From an uncultured Bacteroidales bacterium (GTDB taxonomy: Bacteria > Bacteroidota > Bacteroidia > Bacteroidales > Paludibacteraceae): a stretch of 61,106 nt of DNA. Shown piece after piece: positions 55,323 to 61,106 of the stretch. Under the pieces are notes generated by a model. That model made no database searches and was not told the origin of the DNA. It saw only the letters and a program-made list of their open reading frames with translations. How positions within the stretch are numbered: position 1 is the stretch's first letter; every line of letters starts with the position of its first letter. The position numbers and the translations under genes are program-made. The DNA lies in assembly GCA_934716995.1 (NCBI GenBank), contig CAKUYO010000012.1, forward strand, positions 1 through 61,106. The letters are read 5' to 3'.

Positions 55323-55425
55323 CGCCGTAGGCGAATAAGATTTATGGCAATTTAAGAATTAATGTAGGTAAAGATTTACTTAGATTTCTTGCCACTTTGT
55401 GGCAAAGGAGTTTTTATATTGAACT
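55323..55425 (+). repeat. About 100-bp structured repeat, copy A (upstream of prfA)
   Basis: It starts with the small palindrome CGCCGTAGGCG, continues with GATTTATGGCAA and AAAGATTTACTT, then TTGCCAC-TTT-GTGGCAA hairpin (55389-55405) directly followed by AGGAG and TTTTTATA. Copy B at 57329 has the same order. The hairpin stem differs by compensating changes (A-T here, G-C in B). Confidence 0.8.
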
Positions 55426-55449
55426 TGCATAATTTTACAAATTTGTCCT

Positions 55450-56550
55450 ATGGATATACTTGATAAAATAGAGGGGCTCGAAGCCAAGTTCCACGAGGTG
55501 AGCCTGCTTATCACCGACCCCGCGGTCATTGCCGACCAGGCACGCTATGTGCGTCTCAATCGCGAGTACCACGACCTTGAGCGCGTCCTCTCTTCGGCGG
55601 AGAAATACAAGAAAGCCCTCTCAGACCTCAACGAGGCGAAGCAACTCTTTTTCAATGAGTCCGATCCGGAACTCAAGGAGATGGCGCGTGCCGAGATAGA
55701 TGAACTCGAACCGCAGATCCCGACTCTTGAAGAGGAGGTCAAACTGATGCTTCTCCCCCAAGACCCCGAGGATAGCAAGAACGTGGTGATGGAGATACGC
55801 GGCGGTACGGGCGGTGACGAGGCGGCATTGTTTGCCGGCGACTTGTTCCGTATGTACACCAAGTATTTCGAACTCCACGGTTTCAAATATACCGTTTCCT
55901 CGTTCTCCGAGGGGGCGGTCGGCGGCTACAAGGAAATTATCTTCAACGTAACAGGGCAGAACGTCTATGGCACGCTCAAGTACGAGAGCGGGGTACACCG
56001 TGTGCAGCGGGTACCTGCCACCGAGACCCAGGGACGTGTCCATACCTCCGCCGCTACCGTGGCGGTCCTGCCCGAGGCGGACGAATTCGAGGTGCATATC
56101 AACGAGGGTGAAATCAAATGGGAGACATTCCGTTCGGGCGGTGCCGGAGGGCAGAACGTAAACAAGGTCGAGTCGGGGGTGCGGTTGCGTTACAACTGGA
56201 AGAACCCCAATACAGGCGAGGTGCAGGAAATCCTCATCGAGTGTACCGAGACCCGCGACCAGCCTAAAAATAAGGAGCGCGCACTCGCGCGCCTGCGCAC
56301 GCAGATCTACGACAAGGAGCATCAGAAATATATCGACGACATTGCCGCCCGCCGCAAGACAATGGTCTCCACGGGCGACCGTTCTGCCAAAATACGCACC
56401 TACAACTATCCACAAGGGCGTATTACCGACCATCGCATCGGTTATACGGTCTATAACCTCCAAGCCTTTATGGACGGCGATATCCAAGGTGTTATCGACG
56501 CCCTCCAAGTGGCCGAAAACGCCGAGCGCTTGAAAGAAACCGAGTTGTAG
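55450..56550 (+). CDS. prfA: Peptide chain release factor 1
   Basis: 366 residues. It recognises UAA and UAG through the P-A-T tripeptide (RVPATETQGRVHTS) and triggers hydrolysis through the GGQ loop (RSGGAGGQNVNKVES). The N-terminal helical domain (LDKIEGLEAKFHEVS) and the C-terminal AENAERLKE end are standard. PAT rather than SPF separates it from RF2. ATG 55450 gives the normal N-terminus. It lies 151 bases after ffh with a structured repeat between; the rsmE gene follows 53 bases downstream. Confidence 0.97.
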   Translation: MDILDKIEGLEAKFHEVSLLITDPAVIADQARYVRLNREYHDLERVLSSAEKYKKALSDLNEAKQLFFNESDPELKEMARAEIDELEPQIPTLEEEVKLMLLPQDPEDSKNVVMEIRGGTGGDEAALFAGDLFRMYTKYFELHGFKYTVSSFSEGAVGGYKEIIFNVTGQNVYGTLKYESGVHRVQRVPATETQGRVHTSAATVAVLPEADEFEVHINEGEIKWETFRSGGAGGQNVNKVESGVRLRYNWKNPNTGEVQEILIECTETRDQPKNKERALARLRTQIYDKEHQKYIDDIAARRKTMVSTGDRSAKIRTYNYPQGRITDHRIGYTVYNLQAFMDGDIQGVIDALQVAENAERLKETEL

Positions 56551-56570
56551 CAGCCTGTTTGTAATTTATA

Positions 56571-56594
56571 CATTTACACATTTACACATTTACA
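56571..56594. repeat. 3 x 8-bp array (CATTTACA)
   Basis: Three identical 8-base units between prfA and rsmE, ending 9 bases before the rsmE start. Confidence 0.8.
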
Positions 56595-56603
56595 AATTGC
56601 TTG

Positions 56604-57317
56604 ATGTATCTCTTCTATACTCCCGATATAGCCACATCGCATTGCCTCTCCGAGGAGGAGTCGGGGCATTGTGTGCGTGTCCTGCGCTATGATCGTGGCG
56701 ACACTATTCTGCTTACCGACGGGCGCGGCACTACCTATACCGCACGTATCACCAATCCGCACCCTAAGCATTGCGAGTTTGAGATTGTCAGCAGTGAGCA
56801 GCAACTCAAATCGCACCCGTTTCATCTTCATATCGCCATTGCGCCCACCAAGAACGTGGAGCGTCTCGAGTGGATGGTCGAGAAGTGCACCGAGATAGGT
56901 ATCGACGAGATAACACCCCTGCTTTGCCGTTTCTCCGAGCGCAAGACGCTGCGCACCGACCGTCTGGAGAAAATCATCCTTTCTGCCGCCAAGCAGTCCC
57001 TTACGCCTTACTTGCCGGTATTGCACCCGCTGACTGACTACGAAACGTTTATGCGTGAGTATGCAGCCGGTTGCCATACTGAGACCGACAAGTTTATCGC
57101 CCATTGCTACAAGGAAGACAAGCGTCTCCTCAAAGACCTGATTGTCCCTGGGCGTGATGTCTTGGTATTGATTGGTCCCGAGGGAGATTTCTCCGAACAA
57201 GAGGTACAAACCGCTCTTGCAGAGGGCTTCCGCCCTGTCAGCCTCGGCAACTCCCGTCTCCGTACGGAGACCGCCGGTGTCGTTGCTTGCCACACTGCTA
57301 TTCTGTTGAACGAATAA
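56604..57317 (+). CDS. rsmE: 16S rRNA (uracil1498-N3)-methyltransferase
   Basis: 237 residues. An N-terminal PUA-like domain (HCVRVLRYDRGDTILLTDGR) is followed by a SPOUT knot with IAIAPTKNVERLEWMVEKCT, IGPEGDFSEQEV and LGNSRLRTETAGVVA, the family's AdoMet-binding signature. It methylates U1498 of 16S rRNA with AdoMet in the cytoplasm. ATG 56604 is chosen over the TTG just before it. It sits after prfA and may share its transcript. Confidence 0.95.
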   Translation: MYLFYTPDIATSHCLSEEESGHCVRVLRYDRGDTILLTDGRGTTYTARITNPHPKHCEFEIVSSEQQLKSHPFHLHIAIAPTKNVERLEWMVEKCTEIGIDEITPLLCRFSERKTLRTDRLEKIILSAAKQSLTPYLPVLHPLTDYETFMREYAAGCHTETDKFIAHCYKEDKRLLKDLIVPGRDVLVLIGPEGDFSEQEVQTALAEGFRPVSLGNSRLRTETAGVVACHTAILLNE

Positions 57318-57328
57318 CAGACTTTTTA

Positions 57329-57429
57329 CGCCGTAGGCGAATATGATTTATAGCAAATTACGGATGCAAAAATAAAGATTAACTTGGATTTCTTGCCGCT
57401 CGGCGGCAAAGGAGTTTTTATATGGAACT
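57329..57429 (+). repeat. About 100-bp structured repeat, copy B (upstream of the PAP2 gene)
   Basis: Same layout as copy A: CGCCGTAGGCG, GATTTATAGCAA, AAAGATTAACTTGG, then TTGCCGC-TCG-GCGGCAA (57393-57409) and AGGAG with TTTTTATA. The inner stem pair is G-C where copy A has A-T, and the loop changes from TTT to TCG. Confidence 0.8.
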
Positions 57430-57446
57430 CACGTTATTTGGATTTC

Positions 57447-57467
57447 GCTTGCGATAGCAAGCAGGAG
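57447..57467 (+). promoter_or_regulatory. Hairpin followed by Shine-Dalgarno for the PAP2 gene
   Basis: GCTTGC-GATA-GCAAGC (57447-57462) abuts AGGAG (57463-57467), ten bases before ATG 57477. The preceding TTTGGATTTC repeats the TTGGATTTC that precedes the hairpin of copy B, so the hairpin-AGGAG motif occurs twice in a row here. Confidence 0.65.
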
Positions 57468-57476
57468 TAACAAACA

Positions 57477-58151
57477 ATGGATAAATTAATTGCATTGGAT
57501 ACACAATGGCTCGTTGCCGTCAACGGCTGCCACGCCCCTTGGGCGGACACGCTGATGTGGTACATATCTCGGAGTACCACGTGGCTCCCTTTGTATGCAT
57601 TGCTTGTCGGATTAATCATTTGGCGTTACGGAATACAGCCTTATAAAGCAAGCAAAACTAATTGTGCATTGTGCATTGTGCATTGTGCATTGATTTTTCT
57701 CGCTTTCGCCCTTGCGGTCGGCGGTGCGGACTATATTTCTTCCGGTATCATCAAGCATGCCGTTTGCCGCCTTCGTCCTACCCACGAACCGGCTCTTGCG
57801 GGAACGCTTCATATCGTCCGTGGTTACACGGGTGGGATGTATGGCTTTGTCAGCAGCCATGCCGCCAATACCATGGCGTGTGCTCTGCTGTTCTCCTTAT
57901 TATATAGAAACAAAACAGCCACCTGCGGCTTGATGCTTTGGGTGGCTCTTAACTGCTATAGCCGTATGTATCTCGGGGTGCATTACCCCTTGGATATCCT
58001 CGGCGGACTGGTGGTCGGGACGCTTACTGCTTTGCTTGCGTACGCTCTTCTGCAATGGGCTGTCGGGCGGGTATCGAGCAAGCACTCATCTTCGGCATCC
58101 GCCCCAGAGGGGTCTGCGGGCGGCGGGGACCCTGCAACTGGTGGTTCATAA
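57477..58151 (+). CDS. PAP2-superfamily membrane phosphatase (undecaprenyl-diphosphatase-like)
   Basis: 224 residues, several membrane helices. The phosphatase motifs are KHAVCRLRP (about 93-101), VSSHAAN (about 125-131) and SRMYLGVHYPLDI (about 162-174). It would dephosphorylate a lipid phosphate such as undecaprenyl diphosphate or phosphatidate at the inner membrane. Residues 62-71 (NCALCIVHCA) are encoded by a 7-bp microrepeat and sit between the first and second helices. The C-terminal 25 residues are Ser/Gly-rich and overlap, on the opposite strand, the end of the Spy-like gene by 128 bases. Confidence 0.88.
   Translation: MDKLIALDTQWLVAVNGCHAPWADTLMWYISRSTTWLPLYALLVGLIIWRYGIQPYKASKTNCALCIVHCALIFLAFALAVGGADYISSGIIKHAVCRLRPTHEPALAGTLHIVRGYTGGMYGFVSSHAANTMACALLFSLLYRNKTATCGLMLWVALNCYSRMYLGVHYPLDILGGLVVGTLTALLAYALLQWAVGRVSSKHSSSASAPEGSAGGGDPATGGS
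57661..57692. repeat. 7-bp microrepeat (ATTGTGC) inside the PAP2 gene
   Basis: Four and a half ATTGTGC units. The same unit makes the array at 8949-8996. Here it is translated as NCALCIVHCAL and keeps the frame open. Confidence 0.85.
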
Positions 58152-58449
58152 ACCGCTCGTATTGCTCCTTGCTCAGTATTTGCTCTAATTCGGCATACAA
58201 CTGCTGCAAACGGCTCAAGTCCTCGGCGCGAGTATTGCTCGCCAAGCGCATACGTGCGTATTTCAGGTGCAGCCGGTAGAGCGTATCTATCTTTGCGCTG
58301 TCGCAAATACCCAGTTCGCGCACAAGCATCTCGGTTTGCTTCTTGGCTACCTCCTCGGGCTTGCGCTGCGGCTGTTCCGCTTCGGGCGGCTGCGCTGCGG
58401 CATACAGAGCAATGAATATCAATAATGTACAAATAAATAGTCGTTTCAT
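58024..58449 (-). CDS. Small periplasmic Spy/DUF4890-like helical protein
   Basis: 141 residues. Signal peptide MKRLFICTLLIFIALYAAAQ, then a Pro/Glu/Gln stretch and a helical segment (about 30-100) with KQTEMLVRELGICDSAKIDT and LQQLYAELEQILSKEQYERF. This matches the LTxxQ/Spy-like or DUF4890 pattern of Bacteroidetes periplasmic proteins. The C-terminal 40 residues are less ordered and overlap the PAP2 gene end on the other strand. ATG 58449 is preferred to a GTG at 58461. It diverges from the permease gene, 24 bases away, so both promoters must be within or beyond the coding ends. Confidence 0.72.
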   Translation of the reverse strand: MKRLFICTLLIFIALYAAAQPPEAEQPQRKPEEVAKKQTEMLVRELGICDSAKIDTLYRLHLKYARMRLASNTRAEDLSRLQQLYAELEQILSKEQYERFMNHQLQGPRRPQTPLGRMPKMSACSIPARQPIAEERTQAKQ

Positions 58450-58473
58450 ACCGCTTTTCACATAGCAAAAACT

Positions 58474-59715
58474 ATGCCATTAAAACCCGAAATATGGATA
58501 GCCCGACGCCTTTATTTCTCGCAGAATAGCAGCAGGGGTGCCGAGGCACGGTCGTCCCGCCCTGCCGTCCGTGTGGCACTCGCGGGAATCATCATCGGCA
58601 TGATGGTAATGATCATTACTGTTTGCGTCGTAGTCGGTTTCAAGCAGACTATAACCGACAAGGTGGCGGGCTTCGGTTCTCATATTCAGATAGTTAATTT
58701 CGATAACAACAATACCTACGAGATGCAGCCCGTTTCTGTGTCCGATTCTATGCTCACTGCTCTGCGGGCATTCCCCCATGTGGCGTCCGTTCATACGTTT
58801 GCTACCAAACCGGGTATTGTCAAAACCGATGATGCGTTTGCGGGCATTGTTTTCAAAGGTACCGACTACTGGGATTACTTTGCTGCTAACCTTATCGAAG
58901 GTGCGCTGCCCGAGCAACCCAACGATGTGATTGTCTCCGAGTTGCAAGCCCGCCAACTCTCGCTCCATGTGGGTGATGCCCTGCTCAGTTACTTCGTGGA
59001 CGAGTCCGTCCGTGTGCGCAAACTGCATATCTCCGGTATCTATGAGACGGGCTTTGGCGACTTCGACCAACTCTTTGTTCTCGGTAATCTGGATGTCGTC
59101 CGTCGTCTCAACGGCTGGACTGCCGACCAAGTCTCGGGCGTTGAAATCTTAGTGGACAATATCCGTCATCTGGACGAAGTGGCGGACAATGTCTATTTCG
59201 CTACGGTCAACCATGTGGACTCCGATGGCTACAATCTCTATTATGTCCAAACTCTCCAACAACTCAATCCGCAAGTCTTTTCGTGGCTCGACCTCTTGGA
59301 TATGAATGTCGTGGTGATTATCGTGCTGATGCTCTGTGTCTCCGGGTTTAGTATCATTTCCGGACTGATTATCCTTATCCTCGATAGTATCCGACTCATC
59401 GGTGTCCTCAAAGCCCTCGGTGCCAACAACCGGTTTGTGCGTTCTATATTCATTGCCGAGGCGGCAATGCTCATCGGCAAGGGCGTATTCTTGGGTAATG
59501 TCCTTGGCTTGGGGCTCTGTGCCGTACAGTATTTCACTCACCTTTTGCCCCTCGAGGCAGCCACCTACTATGTCAATTACGTGCCTGTCGCTTTCCCGTG
59601 GGGCTGGTGGCTGCTGCTCAATATCGGCACTATCGCCATTTCCTTGCTCGTTATGTTAGCCCCCTCCGCTATCGTAACCCGTATCTCTCCCGCACGTGTC
59701 ATGCACTTTGAATAA
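58474..59715 (+). CDS. LolC/LolE-family ABC transporter permease (FtsX-like)
   Basis: 413 residues. An N-terminal helix at about 35-57 (VALAGIIIGMMVMIITVCVV) is followed by a large periplasmic MacB-like domain to about 265 and three C-terminal helices (ILMLCV-like VVVIIVLMLCVSGFSIISGL, then two more after residue 325). SIRLIGVLKALGANN is the cytoplasmic coupling region of FtsX-type permeases. It probably works with a LolD-type ATPase, not encoded here, to move lipoproteins out of the inner membrane. Ends with ARVMHFE as in many Bacteroidetes homologues. Confidence 0.88.
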   Translation: MPLKPEIWIARRLYFSQNSSRGAEARSSRPAVRVALAGIIIGMMVMIITVCVVVGFKQTITDKVAGFGSHIQIVNFDNNNTYEMQPVSVSDSMLTALRAFPHVASVHTFATKPGIVKTDDAFAGIVFKGTDYWDYFAANLIEGALPEQPNDVIVSELQARQLSLHVGDALLSYFVDESVRVRKLHISGIYETGFGDFDQLFVLGNLDVVRRLNGWTADQVSGVEILVDNIRHLDEVADNVYFATVNHVDSDGYNLYYVQTLQQLNPQVFSWLDLLDMNVVVIIVLMLCVSGFSIISGLIILILDSIRLIGVLKALGANNRFVRSIFIAEAAMLIGKGVFLGNVLGLGLCAVQYFTHLLPLEAATYYVNYVPVAFPWGWWLLLNIGTIAISLLVMLAPSAIVTRISPARVMHFE

Positions 59716-59722
59716 GAAAAAA

Positions 59723-59767
59723 GTCCTTATAGACCTTAAAGACCCTAAAGTCCTTAAAGTCCTGAAT
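59723..59767. repeat. 5 x 9-bp array (GTCCTTAAA)
   Basis: GTCCTTATA, GACCTTAAA, GACCCTAAA, GTCCTTAAA and GTCCTGAAT, beginning 8 bases after the permease stop. Same family as 18391-18426. Confidence 0.85.
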
Positions 59768-59825
59768 GGAGAGAATAAAAGAATAATTTGGGGTTTTATT
59801 TGGAGATGAATAATAAATTTGCATC

Positions 59826-59867
59826 CGATAATGCTTTTAATGGTCAATTAACGGTCATTAATGGAGA
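59826..59867 (+). promoter_or_regulatory. Leader block shared with the GH3 gene
   Basis: CGATAATGC, TTTTAATGG and ATTAATGGAGAA in the same order as at 22519-22560. It ends 24 bases before the GSCFA start codon. Confidence 0.5.
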
Positions 59868-59890
59868 ATAAATATAAAATTAACGGAGTC

Positions 59891-60886
59891 ATGAATTTCA
59901 CTACACCGGTTCATATTCCTGTTGCGGATAAGCACATCGCCTACACGGATCATATCCTCTCGCTCGGTTCATGTTTTGCGGACAATATCGCCGCCAAACT
60001 TGCCGAGTACTATTTTCAAATCACCGCCAACCCTTTCGGTACGCTTTATAATCCGTTGTCTATCGCCCAAGCCCTCTCTCTGCAGGAGGTTCCGGAGTTG
60101 GTGGAGTGGGGTGGTTTGTTCCATTCGATGTACCACCACGGCTCTTTCTCGTCTCCCGACCGTCTCCAAACCGAACAACACATCCGTCAGAGTATCTCGC
60201 TTTTGCAGCGCGCTTTCGCCAAAGCATCGGTGGTCATCATTACTTTCGGTACCGCATGGGTCTATGAGTGGAACGGACAGGTGGTTGCCAACTGCCACAA
60301 GATACCTGCTGATCGTTTCTCGCGCCGCCGTCTCTCTGTGGAGGAGATAGTTGCTGCTTGGCGCCCCGTCCTTGCCGCCCACCCGGACAAGCATTTTGTA
60401 TTCACCGTCTCCCCCATCCGCCACATCAAAGACGGTCTCCACGAGAACCAACTTTCCAAATCCACTTTGCTATTAGCCATAGATCAACTGACAGTAAACA
60501 AAAATACCATTGTCTGTAGAACCCCCTCTTTAACGGGGACCTCGCAAACAACGTGCAGCGGGGTGTTCTTGAGGGGGCAGGGGGAGTCGGATCCATTGGG
60601 TTGTTACTTTCCCTCCTACGAGATTCTCCTCGACGAACTCCGCGACTACCGTTTTTATGCCGATGATATGCTCCATCCGAGTCCTGTGGCGGTTCAATAT
60701 ATCTGGGAACGCTTTGTCGCTACCTATATGTCCGCTTCTACGCAACAGGAGATGCAACCTCTCCACCAACTCTATCTCGACCGCCATCATACCCTCCTGC
60801 ACCCCGATACCCTCGCCTCTCAAGCCTTCTTGGATCGTCTCACCCGCCAAACCGACTGCCTCCGCACCCGCTACCCGTGGATTTGA
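59891..60886 (+). CDS. GSCFA-family protein with an in-frame repeat insertion
   Basis: 331 residues. It begins MNFTTPVHIPVADKHIAY and has LGSCFADNIAAKL at about 25-37, the motif that names the family, plus TFGTAWVYEW and VSPIRHIKDGL. GSCFA proteins resemble SGNH hydrolases (Gly-Ser of the first block), with DDMLHPS as the likely final block. The function is unknown. ATG 59891 has GGAG seven bases upstream and gives the family start; a frame from 59861 adds ten residues. Residues about 210-235 (TPSLTGTSQTTCSGVFLRGQ region) are encoded by a palindromic repeat related to that in prfC. Confidence 0.88.
   Translation: MNFTTPVHIPVADKHIAYTDHILSLGSCFADNIAAKLAEYYFQITANPFGTLYNPLSIAQALSLQEVPELVEWGGLFHSMYHHGSFSSPDRLQTEQHIRQSISLLQRAFAKASVVIITFGTAWVYEWNGQVVANCHKIPADRFSRRRLSVEEIVAAWRPVLAAHPDKHFVFTVSPIRHIKDGLHENQLSKSTLLLAIDQLTVNKNTIVCRTPSLTGTSQTTCSGVFLRGQGESDPLGCYFPSYEILLDELRDYRFYADDMLHPSPVAVQYIWERFVATYMSASTQQEMQPLHQLYLDRHHTLLHPDTLASQAFLDRLTRQTDCLRTRYPWI
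60520..60590. repeat. Palindromic repeat inserted in frame in the GSCFA gene
   Basis: ACCCCCTCTTT at its left and GAGGGGG with CAGGGGGAG at its right match the right half of the prfC element (ACCCCCTCTTTGAGGGGG, GGGGGAG). The middle (60541-60569) is different. It encodes a Thr/Ser/Gly-rich loop. Confidence 0.75.
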
Positions 60887-61041
60887 GTGCCTGTTAAGTG
60901 TTAAGATAGTGTATAATACCCATCCCTGTGTCATCCGTATTCGGCTGCCATTTTTTTTAGCCGCAGTAGCAGACCACCGTAGCAAACCATTATGCATAAT
61001 ATGCACACAGTATGCAGTAAGCATATCTCATACTACCGATT

Positions 61042-61074
61042 ACGTAGAAAAGACGTAGAAAGGACGTAGAAAGA
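61042..61074. repeat. 3 x 11-bp array (ACGTAGAAAG)
   Basis: Units ACGTAGAAAAG, ACGTAGAAAGG and ACGTAGAAAGA. Upstream (60984-61030) several TATGCA words occur at irregular 9-11 base spacing. No gene is seen between 60887 and the window end. Confidence 0.85.
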
Positions 61075-61082
61075 ATTGGTGT

Positions 61083-61106
61083 AAAAGCGGCTGATAAGCC
61101 GCTTTT
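61083..61106. terminator. Perfect hairpin at the window end, probable terminator
   Basis: AAAAGCGGCT, GATA loop, AGCCGCTTTT: 10-bp perfect stem ending in T4 at the window edge. It could end the GSCFA transcript or one arriving from the right. Confidence 0.75.

Overview
The window comes from a Bacteroidota chromosome, most likely order Bacteroidales. The evidence is promoters of the TTG/TTTG (-33) and TAnnTTTG (-7) type, a SusC/SusD polysaccharide-utilisation locus, several secreted proteins with type IX secretion (T9SS)-like C-termini, a GSCFA-family protein, and an Mpi-type serine recombinase. Genus cannot be named from the sequence. No T9SS core genes, no transposase, no CRISPR and no rRNA are visible; one tRNA (Pro, UGG) is present.

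Layout. 1-0.7 kb: a minus-strand fragment of an adenine methyltransferase (NPPY motif) abutting, in the same frame, an Mpi-like invertase. 0.9-9.3 kb: housekeeping block with prfC (RF3, carrying an in-frame palindromic insertion), an orphan small lipoprotein, a nucleoside-type MFS transporter, dnaX, a YgiQ-like radical SAM protein, an M23 peptidase and tRNA-Pro. 9.5-24.9 kb: one co-oriented glycan locus with SusC, SusD, a surface glycan-binding lipoprotein, two related SGNH hydrolases, a GH30 glucanase, a three-module SusE/F-like protein and a GH3 beta-glucosidase. GH30 plus GH3 with SusC/D suggests a beta-glucan, perhaps 1,6-linked; the two predicted esterases suggest that the substrate is acylated. 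24.9-30.7 kb: a minus-strand pair encoding an InlB/Flg_new-type repeat protein and a BspA-like leucine-rich-repeat protein. 31.3-53.7 kb: a surface-protein block in which large secreted multidomain proteins alternate with outer-membrane barrel proteins, ending in a single 4290-residue protein built from 14 jelly-roll and 13 fibronectin-III-like modules. 54-61.1 kb: housekeeping again (ffh, prfA, rsmE, a PAP2 phosphatase, a Spy-like protein, a LolC/E-like permease, a GSCFA protein).

The least-explained signal is in the gaps. Many intergenic spaces contain short arrays with an 11-bp period, typically exactly three units (33 bp), with a different unit sequence at each place; others have 7-, 8- or 9-bp periods. 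One 54-bp block that includes such an 11-bp array occurs as an almost perfect inverted repeat on either side of the giant gene. Another ~100-bp block occurs twice (before prfA and before the PAP2 gene) and contains a hairpin with compensatory base changes. Some repeats have entered genes in frame (prfC, the GSCFA gene, the PAP2 gene).

Start sites were chosen by signal peptide, family N-terminus and operon spacing. Family names rest on recognised motifs read by eye; no search was run.
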